Positions 53,903 to 63,324 of a stretch of DNA of 64,000 nucleotides are shown here, piece after piece. The DNA is from Candidatus Didemnitutus sp. GTDB lineage: Bacteria > Verrucomicrobiota > Verrucomicrobiia > Opitutales > Opitutaceae. The stretch covers positions 792,410 through 856,409 of the forward strand of contig JAGOQJ010000001.1 in assembly GCA_017991595.1 (NCBI GenBank), given 5' to 3'. The notes beneath the pieces were generated by a model. The model made no database searches, was not told where the DNA came from, and saw only the letters and a program-made list of their open reading frames with translations. Each line of letters opens with the position of its first letter. The first letter of the stretch is position 1. The position numbers and the translations under genes were made by a program.

Positions 53903-55756
53903 TCAGGCCTGCGGCGCGTCGACGTAGCGGCTGATGCCGGCGAGCTGATACTCGTGTTGGACGCCAGCGATCTTGAGCTTCACGTGCTCGCCGACCTTCT
54001 TGCCGAGGAGAGCTTGGCCGAGCGGGGTCTTGTAGGCGATGACGTGATTTTCCGGATCGGAGTCCCACGCGCCGAGCACGGTGTAGCGGGTGGCGCGGCC
54101 GTTGGCGATTTCGCGCAGGTCGACGATCGTGCCGACGGAGACTTGGTCGGTGGTGGCGTCGGCGAAATCCGTGATGCGGGCGCGGGCGAGGTCACGTTCG
54201 AGCTGCGCCTTCTGCGCCATGAGCACGGACTGGTCCTGCTTGGCCATCTTGAACTCGGAGTTCTCGCGCAAGTCGCCGTGCTCGCGGGCGGTGGCGATGG
54301 CCTTGGAGTTGTCGGGGATGCGCTTGGAGACGATCTCCTCGTATTCGACGCGTTTCTTCTCGTAGCTCGGGCGCGAGACGAGGAGCTGCTCGTCCTTGGC
54401 CTCGGCATCGCCGGCGACGAGGGACTGGAGCGAAGGGAACAGCTTGATGAAGCGCGCGAGGAGCGACTTTTTCGTGAGTTCCTCGAAGCCCTGGTTGAGG
54501 AGGAGGGTGTTGGCGAGGTCGCGCGCGGTCTCGGTGTCGGCCGTGGCGAGGAGGTCGGAGATGAGCTCGGCGTCGTCGCTCAGGGCCTCGGCGAGCGGGA
54601 TGCGGCGGGTGCCGGCGGACTGAAGCGCCTCGTAGTCGATGGCGAAGAAGATGGCGCTGAGCAGGCGCGGGGTGACGAGGTTGTTGAGGAGCTTGGCGAA
54701 CTTCTTCGAGTGGCGGTTCTTGATCACCCAGAGCAGGACCGGCGCGCGGAGGTTTTGCTCGGTCTTCCAGCGGACGAGGGTGGTGGCGAGCTCGTCGGAC
54801 TGGTCGTTCTCGACCAAGAAGTTGATGCACTCGGTGGTGAACTTGCCCTGCGAGGTCTTGAGGAGGGCGAACACGATCTCGCGCCACTCGAGCGGGTGGG
54901 TCTCCTTGACGAGGTCGAGGAAGCGGGACTGGAAGTGGACGGGGATCTTCTCCGCGATGGCGCTGAGGCCGCGGATCTCCTTGATGAGCTCGGCTTGCGG
55001 CGGGTTGAGCGTCGCGGCGTCGTGACCGAGGATGCGGGAGAGTTCGTCGCGCACGAAGGCACCGTAGAGGCGCTCGGCGGCGTCGAGCTGGTTGCTGTCG
55101 CGGACGGCCTCGGTGAGGCCGGTGAGGACCGCTTGGAGGGCGGGCTTGGCCTCGTCCTTGATGGAAGCGGCGAGGAGGTCCTCGGCGAGGGTGATGCGGC
55201 GGCGGGCGGAGCGTGTGGCGCCGAAGGCCTCGAGGATCTCGTCCTCGGCGGAAACGGGCTGCTCACGGACGACGTAGATTTCGGTCTTCTTGGCAGGGAC
55301 ACCGACGCGCGGGTCCTTGATCAGCTGCTTCTTCACGGCGCTGAACCAGCGCTTGAACTTCTCCTCACCGATGACTTGGGCGAGCGTGCTTTCGAGCTCG
55401 ATGGCGCTGGCGGCTTGGTTCGGGTAGGCGGAAAGGGTGTCGATGACGAGCTGGACGGGGTTCTCGTCGATCAGCTGGCGGATCTTCTCCGGCTCGGTCT
55501 CGAAGCGGGCGAGGATGTGCTTGGACGGCAGCACGTCCATGGTGTTGACGCAGAACGCCGGGTCCATCGCGTGGGACTTCTTGCCCTTGAAGTCGATGAC
55601 GAGCTTATGGGCGGACTCGTCGTATTCCTTGATCTGGCCGAAGCCCCAGCTGCGGTGCATGACGTAGGCGCCGGGTTCCATCGCCTCCAGTTTGGACTTG
55701 GACGCCTTAAGAGCGGGGTTTTTGGCGAGGAGAGCGGAGACGGCTTCGGAATTCAT
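53903..55756 (-). CDS. GreA-type transcription elongation factor with long N-terminal extension
   Basis: A 617-residue protein; normal GreA has about 158 residues. The last ~155 are a full GreA: the coiled coil with acidic tip (AREHGDLRENSEFKMAKQDQ), then the FKBP-like domain (VGTIVDLREIANGRATRYT, TPLGQALLGKKVGEHV). Cleavage-tip residues Asp and Glu are present, so it should rescue backtracked RNA polymerase. The N-terminus begins with a CarD/Tudor-like barrel (VMHRSWGFGQIKEYDESAHKL), followed by ~380 residues of helical repeats. Very long GreA proteins are typical of Chlamydiae and Verrucomicrobia. Divergent from rsmB, with 41 nt between starts. Confidence 0.9.
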   Translation of the reverse strand: MNSEAVSALLAKNPALKASKSKLEAMEPGAYVMHRSWGFGQIKEYDESAHKLVIDFKGKKSHAMDPAFCVNTMDVLPSKHILARFETEPEKIRQLIDENPVQLVIDTLSAYPNQAASAIELESTLAQVIGEEKFKRWFSAVKKQLIKDPRVGVPAKKTEIYVVREQPVSAEDEILEAFGATRSARRRITLAEDLLAASIKDEAKPALQAVLTGLTEAVRDSNQLDAAERLYGAFVRDELSRILGHDAATLNPPQAELIKEIRGLSAIAEKIPVHFQSRFLDLVKETHPLEWREIVFALLKTSQGKFTTECINFLVENDQSDELATTLVRWKTEQNLRAPVLLWVIKNRHSKKFAKLLNNLVTPRLLSAIFFAIDYEALQSAGTRRIPLAEALSDDAELISDLLATADTETARDLANTLLLNQGFEELTKKSLLARFIKLFPSLQSLVAGDAEAKDEQLLVSRPSYEKKRVEYEEIVSKRIPDNSKAIATAREHGDLRENSEFKMAKQDQSVLMAQKAQLERDLARARITDFADATTDQVSVGTIVDLREIANGRATRYTVLGAWDSDPENHVIAYKTPLGQALLGKKVGEHVKLKIAGVQHEYQLAGISRYVDAPQA

Positions 55757-55797
55757 ATTTGCGTAGCGAGTCGTTGAACCGATTAGTTCAGGCCGTT

Positions 55798-57102
55798 ATG
55801 GCCAAACCTGTCAAACAGGGTTTTCAAAAGCCCAGGTCTCGCATCCTTCCCGCCGGCTCGGACGGCTGGGAAACCGCCGTGCTGCTGACCGAGCGCTGGC
55901 TCGCGACTCGGGAGCGCGTGGATGCGCTCTTGGAACAACTTACGCCGGGTCTGCCCAGTCAGGAGCGGGCGCGGGCGCAGCATCTTTTCTTCGGTGTCGT
56001 GCGCTGGGCGGGTCGATTGGAGGCGGCTTTGGCTGGACTGATGGCGCGCGCACCACGCACCAAGGTCAACGCGGTGCTTTATGTCGCGGGTTGGGAGCTG
56101 CTCGAGACGCCCGCCGAGGCGGCCAAAATCGTCCACCACGCCGTCGGGCGCGCCAAGATCGTCGCGAGCGAGAAGGAGGCGCGCCTGATCAACGCTGTCG
56201 CGCGCAAGTTGGCCATGCGCCTGCAGGAAGCACCCGCCACGCCGGCCGACGCCTACGCGCACCCCGCGTGGCTGGTGGCGCGGTGGGACAAGCAATTCGG
56301 CGCCGAGGCCACGCGCCAGCTGCTGGCTTGGAACCAGACGCCGGCGCCCGTCTATGTTCGTTGGCGACGCGAGGAGAGCGCCGTGCCGGACTTCCTCGCG
56401 GCGACGCGTTGGCCCGGGCATTACGAGGTGAAGGCCGGGCATTGGGATGAGGTGCGCCGCCTCGCCCTCGAAGGCGCGCTTTACGTGCAGGACCCTTCGA
56501 CCCGACTCAGCGTCGAGCTGCTGGCGCCCGAGCGCAACGAGACGATTCTCGACGCCTGCGCTGCTCCGGGCGGCAAATGCCTCGCACTGGCCGATCGCAT
56601 GCAGACTGGCCGGTTGGTGGCGCTCGATCTGCCGCCGGAGGACGAGACCGATGTTCGCTTCCGCCGTTTGCAGGAGAATCTCAACCGCGCGCCGTCCGGC
56701 GTGCAGGTGGCCCTCATGCCCGGCGATCTGCGCCAGGTCGGCCCGCGCTACTTCCAGGAATACAACCTGCCGCTGACCTACGATGCCGTCCTCCTTGATG
56801 CGCCGTGCAGCAACACCGGCGTCATGCGCCACCGCATCGACGTGAAGTGGCGGCTGCAGGAAGGCGATTTCGGCCAGCACGCCGCGCAACAGCTCGCGCT
56901 GCTGCGCGCCGCGGCGCGGCTCGTGCGCGAGGGCGGCCGCTTGGTTTACAGCACCTGCAGCATCGAGCAGGAGGAGAACGAGGCGGTCGTGCAGCGTTTC
57001 CTCCAAGTTGTGCGCGGCTGGAAACTCGAGCGCCATGTGCTGGCCTATCCGTGGATCGACGGGCACGACGGCGCCGGCGCCTTCCTGCTCCGTCGCGGCT
57101 GA
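55798..57102 (+). CDS. rsmB: 16S rRNA m5C methyltransferase RsmB
   Basis: A 434-residue RsmB/Sun-type enzyme. A NusB-like RNA-binding domain covers residues 1-140. The methyltransferase domain has motif I DACAAPGGKCLALA and two catalytic cysteines, Cys337 in DAPCSNTG and nucleophile Cys387 in STCSIEQEEN. It methylates a cytosine of 16S rRNA (C967 in E. coli). ATG 55798 is the likelier start; an in-frame upstream codon at 55759 would nearly abut the divergent gene. It converges on the CPBP gene with a 6-nt gap. Confidence 0.92.
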   Translation: MAKPVKQGFQKPRSRILPAGSDGWETAVLLTERWLATRERVDALLEQLTPGLPSQERARAQHLFFGVVRWAGRLEAALAGLMARAPRTKVNAVLYVAGWELLETPAEAAKIVHHAVGRAKIVASEKEARLINAVARKLAMRLQEAPATPADAYAHPAWLVARWDKQFGAEATRQLLAWNQTPAPVYVRWRREESAVPDFLAATRWPGHYEVKAGHWDEVRRLALEGALYVQDPSTRLSVELLAPERNETILDACAAPGGKCLALADRMQTGRLVALDLPPEDETDVRFRRLQENLNRAPSGVQVALMPGDLRQVGPRYFQEYNLPLTYDAVLLDAPCSNTGVMRHRIDVKWRLQEGDFGQHAAQQLALLRAAARLVREGGRLVYSTCSIEQEENEAVVQRFLQVVRGWKLERHVLAYPWIDGHDGAGAFLLRRG

Positions 57103-57108
57103 GCCGAG

Positions 57109-57777
57109 TCAGCTGAAGGCGGCGAGATTGATGACGTAGTGCGCGAGCACTGCGGGCAGGAGCGAGCGCGTGCGCTGCGTGCAGAGGCCGAGCAACAGTC
57201 CGGCGAGTCCCGTCTGCAGCACCGCGCCCGCGCCGGTCGACCAATGCGCGAGGCCGAACAACACCGCGGACGCGAACAGACCCGCGGCTTCCGAGCGAAG
57301 CCACCGGCTGAGGCGCGGCAGCAGCACACCGCGAAAAACAACTTCCTCCGACACCGCGACGAGCGCCAAGCCGATGGATAGATCGAATCCACGCAGCCCC
57401 GGAGACACGATCGGCGGGATGAAGCCCGTGCGTGTCTCCGGCCAGAGTTGCAGCAATTGCCGCCCGGGGCCGTCGATCAGCCACAGGCCGGCCGCGGTCG
57501 TGAAGAGCGTCCAGCACGCGGCGGCGACCCACGCATTCGTCGGCCACCGCAGTCCCTCGATGCGCACTCGCCTGCTCGTCGCGAGCCACGCGGCGAGCCC
57601 GAGCACGAGAAGCCGCCACGCGTAGTCCTGCGCGACCCACCAACCCGCGGAGCGCACGAAGATATTGCCCAGATCGTTCAGCAGGAAGGGAGCGAACACC
57701 ACCACCAGCGGCCATGTCGGCAGCGGCACCGCGCCGTCTGGCACGGGCGGGGTGGACGGGACGTGGCCGGCGGACAT
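57109..57777 (-). CDS. CPBP family intramembrane metalloprotease
   Basis: A 222-residue membrane protein with several TM segments and the three CPBP (Abi/CAAX protease) motifs: SEEVVFRG, GLAHWSTG and LAHYVIN. The Glu-Glu, Arg and His residues form the catalytic site. Members act in prenyl-protein processing, bacteriocin immunity or membrane-protein turnover; the target here is unknown. It ends beside rsmB and lies 24 nt downstream of the retropepsin lipoprotein gene, in the same direction. Confidence 0.88.
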   Translation of the reverse strand: MSAGHVPSTPPVPDGAVPLPTWPLVVVFAPFLLNDLGNIFVRSAGWWVAQDYAWRLLVLGLAAWLATSRRVRIEGLRWPTNAWVAAACWTLFTTAAGLWLIDGPGRQLLQLWPETRTGFIPPIVSPGLRGFDLSIGLALVAVSEEVVFRGVLLPRLSRWLRSEAAGLFASAVLFGLAHWSTGAGAVLQTGLAGLLLGLCTQRTRSLLPAVLAHYVINLAAFS

Positions 57778-57801
57778 GGCCCCACGCTGCCGCGGGCGGC
57801 G

Positions 57802-59016
57802 CTACGGGACGAGCTTGAAGACGGGCACCTCGACCTCGTATTCGCGCGTGCCGGTGAGGAAGGTGTAGGTGATGCGCGCCGATTCACGCAGCAAAGCCGC
57901 GTAGCGCTCGTAATCCCAGCGCGCGACCGGTTCGCCGTTGATGCGCACGACGAGGTCGCCCGTTTGCACGTTGAGGGAGCTGGAGGGCGAATCCGGGATG
58001 ACGGTGAGCACGCGCCAGTAGGCCGGCGAGCGGGCGAAGGCGAGACCGGTGCTGGGGCGCGGGCTGATGTGCACGGGGCCGGCGTCGGCGCGTTGGAAGG
58101 TCACAAGGTTGCGCCGTTGGTCGAACGTCAGCGTGAAGTGCCGCAACAATTCGCCGCCGAGCGCGGAGAGCTGGTCCGTGAGATCGACGACCGGCTGCGC
58201 CACCGTGTGGTCGCCCACTTGCAGGTTTTGCTCGATCCGGCCGACCTGCTGGTGGCGGTTGCCACCGAGCGAGGTGACGATGGTGCCCGGGCGCGGTCCG
58301 CTGAGGAAGCGCGGGTGCAGGCCGGCGCGATTGAGGCTGAGGCTGCCGTCGCTGCCCGTGTCGAGCAGCACGACGAAGGACTCGTTGCCGATTTGCACAG
58401 GGATGATTGGACGGCGTTGCTCGTCGTTGAAGACGAGGGTCGAGACGCCCGGCCCGTCCGACGCTGGCGGCGCGGTGGGCGAGGCGAGCGTGAGCTGCGC
58501 GCGCGGGTAATCGATCGTCAGGCGGGTGTCGCGAAAGAGCGGGAAGCCGAGCAATCCGTCGACCCGCAGGCCGAGGTGCGAGGAAAGCTCCGCGAAATCG
58601 AACAGCAGCGCAGGGACGTGCTCGAACGCGGCGTCGCCGAGCTCGAGCCGCCGCAGGGTGATCTCCTCCAACTCGACTTCCTCGCCGTTGGCGCCGCGCA
58701 CCGGCGTCTTGCGCTTGGTGGCGCCGCGCTCGCGTTGGCGGAGCGTGCGGGCGAGGTCCTCCGAGACGTAGTTCACCGAGGAGCCCGTATCGAGGAGGAA
58801 GCGGCGCGTGGTGCCGTCGATCTGGGGCGACTCGACGAGGAAGTAATTCGCCACGATCCGCGCGGGCACCGACGTGGTGCGGGCGGACAGCACGGTTCGC
58901 TCCGGCTGGGGTTGGGAGGAGCGCGTGGCGCAGCCTCCGAGCCACAGCACGGCCAGCAGCGCGGCGGCGTGCAGCGCGAGCCGGAGGGACGGGAGGCGAA
59001 GCGGGCGGCGGGTCAT
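57802..59016 (-). CDS. lipoprotein with two retropepsin domains and a PDZ domain
   Basis: A 404-residue exported lipoprotein (lipobox WLGGC near residue 28). Two pepsin-like aspartic protease halves lie in one chain: FLLDTGSSVNYV at about 75 and VVLLDTGSDGSLSL at about 220, each with the catalytic DTGS. A C-terminal PDZ domain (about 325-400, SPSSSLNVQTGDLVVRING) follows. Retropepsins need two DTG halves, so this chain may act as a single-chain protease like pepsin. ATG 59016 overlaps the stop of the MFS gene (ATGA). The substrate is unknown. Confidence 0.87.
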   Translation of the reverse strand: MTRRPLRLPSLRLALHAAALLAVLWLGGCATRSSQPQPERTVLSARTTSVPARIVANYFLVESPQIDGTTRRFLLDTGSSVNYVSEDLARTLRQRERGATKRKTPVRGANGEEVELEEITLRRLELGDAAFEHVPALLFDFAELSSHLGLRVDGLLGFPLFRDTRLTIDYPRAQLTLASPTAPPASDGPGVSTLVFNDEQRRPIIPVQIGNESFVVLLDTGSDGSLSLNRAGLHPRFLSGPRPGTIVTSLGGNRHQQVGRIEQNLQVGDHTVAQPVVDLTDQLSALGGELLRHFTLTFDQRRNLVTFQRADAGPVHISPRPSTGLAFARSPAYWRVLTVIPDSPSSSLNVQTGDLVVRINGEPVARWDYERYAALLRESARITYTFLTGTREYEVEVPVFKLVP

Positions 59017-60344
59017 TTGTGCGGTTGCGGCAGCGCGAGGCCGAGGGCAAGCGGTAGCGCGAGGAACGCGCCGGCGAACACGAAGGTGACCGTGCCGCCG
59101 ACTTGGAAGAACATCACGCCCGCCAGCGCCGGGCTGCAGGCGCGGGCGAGGAAGCCGAGCGAGCGGTAGATGCCCGTGACCTTGCCCTGTTCCTCCGGCG
59201 GCGCGTAGAGCGAGATGAGCGAGGAGAGGCCGACGTTGGCGAAGCCGCTGCCGACGGAGCAGAACGTCAACGCCACGAACATCCACACCGGCGACTGCGC
59301 GACACCAATGGCCCAGCCGAGCGCGGCGAGCGCCGCGGCCATCAAGCCGATGCCGAAGAGCGAGGCGCGTTTCTCGCCGATCCGTGGCACGAAGCGGCGC
59401 ACGAGCACGCCTTGCGTGAGGATGGAAACCACGCCGAGATAGACGAAGACCACCGTGAGATTGCGCGGCGTGTAGCCCAGCTTGTCGGCCGTGAAGAACG
59501 CGATGATCGTCTCGAAAAAACTGAAACCGAACACGACGAGGAAGCCCACGACGTTGGCGCGGCGGATCGTCCGGTCGGGCAGCGTGAGCAGCGCGCGGAG
59601 CGGGTTGCGCTCGCGCAGGGTGATGCCGGCGCCGCGGCGGTCGGCCAGCAGCGTCTCGCGGAAACGCGCCGCCACCCACGCGAGGTTGACGACGCAGAGC
59701 GCGAGCCCGATCAGCGCGGCGGCGCTGAAGGGATGGAAACCGAACCGCGCCAAGCCGGGCCAGGTCTCGAGCAGGTTGAGATGGGCGGTGAGTCCGCCGA
59801 TCGCCGGGCCGGTGAGGAAGCCGAGCGCGAACGCGGCACCGACGAGCCCCATCCCCTTGGCGCGGTTTTCGCGCGTGGTCACGTCCGCCACGGCGGCGAC
59901 GGCGACGGCGAGGTTACCGCCCATGATGCCGCCGAGCACGCGGCTGATCAGGAAGACGGTGAACGATCCGCTGCACACGAGCAGGAGGAAGCTCAGAGCG
60001 TTGCCCGCGATTGTCAGCAGCAGCACCGGCCGGCGGCCGAGACGGTCCGAGCGCGCGCCCCACACCGGCGAGAAGATGAACTGCATGAACGAATACACCG
60101 AGCCGAGCAGGCCGGCGAAGAGCGCGGCGGTCGCCATCTCCGGCACTTCGGTGGTGTGCGCGATCGATTGCAACTGCGCGAAGAGCGCCGCGAAGAGCCC
60201 GTCGGTGGGCTCGTGCGCGATGTAGTAACGCAGCAGCTCAGGGCCGAGCGGGAAGAAGATCGAGAAACCGATCAGGTCGATGTAGAGGGTCAGGAAGATG
60301 ACCCCGAGCGAGAGCGGTTTCGTGGTGGAGGCGGGCGTGGACAC
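59013..60344 (-). CDS. MFS transporter (TetA-like)
   Basis: A 443-residue major facilitator with 12 predicted TM segments. The loop 2-3 motif is SPVWGARSDRLGRRPVLLL and the TM5 antiporter-like motif is VGAAFALGFLTGPAIGG, as in TetA-type drug/H+ antiporters. GTG 60344 (VSTPASTTKPLSLGV) is preferred to a longer GTG-started frame that adds an Arg-rich non-conserved stretch. It overlaps the retropepsin lipoprotein gene by four bases. The substrate is unknown. Confidence 0.88.
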   Translation of the reverse strand: MSTPASTTKPLSLGVIFLTLYIDLIGFSIFFPLGPELLRYYIAHEPTDGLFAALFAQLQSIAHTTEVPEMATAALFAGLLGSVYSFMQFIFSPVWGARSDRLGRRPVLLLTIAGNALSFLLLVCSGSFTVFLISRVLGGIMGGNLAVAVAAVADVTTRENRAKGMGLVGAAFALGFLTGPAIGGLTAHLNLLETWPGLARFGFHPFSAAALIGLALCVVNLAWVAARFRETLLADRRGAGITLRERNPLRALLTLPDRTIRRANVVGFLVVFGFSFFETIIAFFTADKLGYTPRNLTVVFVYLGVVSILTQGVLVRRFVPRIGEKRASLFGIGLMAAALAALGWAIGVAQSPVWMFVALTFCSVGSGFANVGLSSLISLYAPPEEQGKVTGIYRSLGFLARACSPALAGVMFFQVGGTVTFVFAGAFLALPLALGLALPQPHK

Positions 60345-60480
60345 GGAAGGGCGCCCACGTTGGAGGAATCTCCGGGGCGCGCAAAGTCTCTTTCCGCGCA
60401 CGGGCGAGGCATAATCCAGCCTGCGACCGCGGACGCTGACCCTAATTCCGCGGAAAAATTTGAACGTGCCCCGCGACGTC

Positions 60481-60497
60481 CGGGCAAAGCGTGCCCG
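60481..60497 (-). terminator. hairpin after the hybrid kinase gene
   Basis: A perfect 6-bp stem CGGGCA / TGCCCG with a 5-nt loop, 9 nt past the kinase stop. A T-rich run lies only some 20 nt further on, so it is a weak terminator candidate. Confidence 0.35.
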
Positions 60498-60506
60498 CTG
60501 TGGCGC

Positions 60507-63191
60507 TCAGCTCAGGTGCTGCGCGATGAGCTGGAGCAGGCGGTCGAGTTCGAAGGGCTTTTGCACGAACGCGACGGCGCCGAGCTCCATGCAACGGCGG
60601 GTCGACTCGTTTTCGCTGTAGCCGCTCATGAGGATGACCTTTTGCTGGGCGCCCTGCATGCGCAGGCGGCGGAGGGTTTCCTCGCCGGAAAGCCACGGCA
60701 TGGTGAGATCGAGCAGGATGAGGTCGATTTTCCGGGCGGGATCGCGGGCCGACTGGAGAGCTTCGTGGCCGTCGCCGGCTTCGATCACCTCGAGACCGGC
60801 GCCGCGCAGCGCGAGGGTGGCCACGGCACGGACGTTTTTCTCGTCTTCCACCAAGAGCACGGTGCCGGTGAGCCGCGGACGTGCTGTCGTGTTCGGCGCA
60901 GGCGCGGGGGTCTCGGTGCAGCCCTCGGGGGCAGGATGAGGCGTGGCGGGCAGCAGGAGGCGGAAGGTCGCGCCGATGCCGAGGGTCGATTCGACGAAGA
61001 GCGCGCCGTGGTGGCTGCGCACGATGCCCAGCACGGCGGAGAGGCCGAGGCCGCGGCCGGAGAATTTCGTGGTGAAGAAGGGTTCGAAGATGCGCGCAAG
61101 TGTCTCGGGCGGCATACCGCCGCCGGTGTCGCGCACCTGCACGGCGACGTAGGTGCCGCCGGGCAAGTCAGGGTGCTGGATGGCGCGGCGGAGTTCTTCG
61201 GGGCAGGCCTCGACGGTGGAGGTGGAGATGAAGATGTCGCCGGGGCGGTCGCCGATCGCCTCGGCGGCGTTGATCACGAGGTTCATCACGATCTGGCGGA
61301 TCTGCGTGGCGTCGGCGTGGACGGCGGGCAGGTTGGGTGCCAGCTGCCGGTGCAGTCGGGTGCTCTTGTTGATCGAGACTTCGAGCAGCGAGGCGGTGTC
61401 GCGGACGAGGTTCGTGAGGTTGACGCTGCCGGGCACGAGGCTGCCCTTGCCGGCGTAGGCCAGCATCTGGCTGCACAGGTCGGCGGCGCGGCGGGCGGCA
61501 TTCTCGATTTGCAGGAGCTGCGGCGTCACGGGCGTGTCCGACGGCAGGATCGTGCGCACGAGTGAGGCGTTGCCGAGGACGGCGGTGAGGATGTTGTTAA
61601 AATCGTGGGCGATGCCGCCGGCGAGGACGCCGAGGCTTTCGAGTTTTTGTTTCTCCTGCAGGCGGCGTTCGAGTTCGCGTCGCTCGCGTTCGGCGTTTTG
61701 GCGCTCGGTCATGTCCGTGGCGATGCCGCAGGTGGCGTAGGTGTGGCCGGAAGTGTCCTTGAGGGGGAACCGCTGCACGAAGTGACTGCGCGGGCCGGCC
61801 GGGGTCGGGTAGGTTTCCTCGAACTCGAGCGTCGCATCGGCCGCGAGCACGCGGCGGTCGTTCTGTGCGAAGCTGGTGGCGGTGTCGGCAGGGAAGAGCT
61901 CGGTGTCGGTGCGGTTCAGGATCTGATGCCGCTCCAGGCCGCAGTCGCGCTCGAATTCGCGGTTGCAGAGCAGGTAGCGGCCTTGGAGATCCTTGACGAA
62001 GATCGCGGCGGGGCTGCAGTCGAGGATGGCTTGGAGACGTTCCTCGCTGGCTTGCAGGGCGAGCTCGGCCTCCCGGCGCCGGCGGTTGTCCTCCTGGAGT
62101 TCGCGTTGGGCGTTCTCCAATTCGGCGGTGCGCAACGCGACTTGGTTCTCGATCTCCTGCGTGCGCCGGAGCATGCCGTTCAAGGCGAGGACGGCGATGG
62201 CCGTGGTGAGCAGGCCGCCGAGGAAGAACAGCGAAGGCGTGAGCGTGCGCTGGCGCTCGCGCCAGGCGGGGTTCATCTGCACGAACATCTCCCAGCGGCG
62301 GCCGCCGAGATGGAACACCTCGATGTAGGAAGGCAGGCTGGTATCGCGGGTCAGCGAGTGGCTCTCGGTGCGCCGGATCTCCCGGCCGCCGAGGTTGACG
62401 TAGAGCAGGGCGGTGGCTGGGGCGGCATCGAGATCGGAGTAGCGGATGAGCAGCGCCTCGTCGGGGTGGGCGCGGTGCGGTTGCCCGAGCATCGTCTCGA
62501 CGCGGAAGACGCCCTGCACGTAGCCACGCAGCGCGCCGTTGTCCTCGGGTGGCTCGGCGGCGAAAACCGGCAGGGCGAACACGACGCCGTGCTCGTCGTC
62601 GGGCGAGGTGGCCTGAATGAGCTGGAATGGGTGCGTCACGACCAGCCGGCGCTCGCGGCGCGCGAGGGCGAGTTCGCTGCCGACCGGGGAGGAGGAATTG
62701 TCGTAGCCGAGGGCGCGCTCGTTGCCGGCGAGCGGCGAAACGAGGCGGATCACGGTGTAGAACGGGCGCTCGGCGACGTGGGTCAGCGTGCCGTCGGGTG
62801 CAAGTTCGGTGACCGTGAAGCCCTCGTATTCGGTGCGGGCCTGCGCCTCGAACTCCGCGCGCATCTCCGGCGTGACGTAGGCGACCCATTGCAGGGCCTG
62901 CACGCCCGGGTGACGCTGGCGCAGGCTGGAAACCGCGCGCTCGAACTCCTGGCGCGTGACGTTGTTTGAGCTGACGAAAAGATTCTGCAGGCTGTGCACC
63001 ATCTCCTCGTAGAGGCGCACGCGCTCGCGCACGAAGCTGGCTTGGGATTCCGCCCGGCGCCGGAAGGTGGCGAGCAGACGCTCCTCCTCCGCATCCCAAA
63101 TCAGGAACCACGAAAAGGCCGTGAGCGCGAATCCGAGAAACGCGACCGCCGCGAGCAGGAGACGGCGATGAGCGAGGAAAGAGGCGGTCAT
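60507..63191 (-). CDS. CHASE-PAS hybrid histidine kinase
   Basis: An 894-residue membrane sensor. TM1 (about 10-32) and TM2 (about 318-340) flank a periplasmic CHASE-type domain (about 70-310; PGVQALQWVAYVT). A coiled coil and PAS domain (about 378-500) follow. The kinase has His529 in GGIAHDFNNIL and G-boxes DTGGGMP and GRGLGLSAV. A C-terminal receiver carries Asp828 (LLDLTMP) and Lys878 (VQKPF). All phosphorelay residues are intact. The ligand is unknown; CHASE domains often sense small cytokinin-like or other extracellular molecules. A tiny frame overlaps its start codon. Confidence 0.92.
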   Translation of the reverse strand: MTASFLAHRRLLLAAVAFLGFALTAFSWFLIWDAEEERLLATFRRRAESQASFVRERVRLYEEMVHSLQNLFVSSNNVTRQEFERAVSSLRQRHPGVQALQWVAYVTPEMRAEFEAQARTEYEGFTVTELAPDGTLTHVAERPFYTVIRLVSPLAGNERALGYDNSSSPVGSELALARRERRLVVTHPFQLIQATSPDDEHGVVFALPVFAAEPPEDNGALRGYVQGVFRVETMLGQPHRAHPDEALLIRYSDLDAAPATALLYVNLGGREIRRTESHSLTRDTSLPSYIEVFHLGGRRWEMFVQMNPAWRERQRTLTPSLFFLGGLLTTAIAVLALNGMLRRTQEIENQVALRTAELENAQRELQEDNRRRREAELALQASEERLQAILDCSPAAIFVKDLQGRYLLCNREFERDCGLERHQILNRTDTELFPADTATSFAQNDRRVLAADATLEFEETYPTPAGPRSHFVQRFPLKDTSGHTYATCGIATDMTERQNAERERRELERRLQEKQKLESLGVLAGGIAHDFNNILTAVLGNASLVRTILPSDTPVTPQLLQIENAARRAADLCSQMLAYAGKGSLVPGSVNLTNLVRDTASLLEVSINKSTRLHRQLAPNLPAVHADATQIRQIVMNLVINAAEAIGDRPGDIFISTSTVEACPEELRRAIQHPDLPGGTYVAVQVRDTGGGMPPETLARIFEPFFTTKFSGRGLGLSAVLGIVRSHHGALFVESTLGIGATFRLLLPATPHPAPEGCTETPAPAPNTTARPRLTGTVLLVEDEKNVRAVATLALRGAGLEVIEAGDGHEALQSARDPARKIDLILLDLTMPWLSGEETLRRLRMQGAQQKVILMSGYSENESTRRCMELGAVAFVQKPFELDRLLQLIAQHLS

Positions 63192-63277
63192 TTCTTCGGC
63201 TTGAACGAAGCCACGATGACCGCTTGCCCGAGCGGTGGCCAGCCGGGAAACGCCGAAATGAGCGCGGCGCGGCGCAT
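63188..63277 (-). CDS. possible 29-residue peptide coupled to the hybrid kinase
   Basis: A short frame from ATG 63277 (MRRAALISAFPGWPPLGQAV...) whose TGA overlaps the kinase ATG in an ATGA tetranucleotide. The arrangement fits a translated upstream frame controlling the kinase, or a chance frame. No homology is recognised. Confidence 0.25.
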   Translation of the reverse strand: MRRAALISAFPGWPPLGQAVIVASFKPKK

Positions 63278-63324
63278 TTCGGCGAGGGAAAGTCGGAATC
63301 CGTCCGGGCGCGCCCGGGGCGGAC

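Noticed and set aside
53045..55777. Long rightward frame over the LysE exporter and GreA fusion
   Set aside because: Shadow frame: low-complexity Glu/Gly/Val-rich product, crossing a terminator and two real genes.
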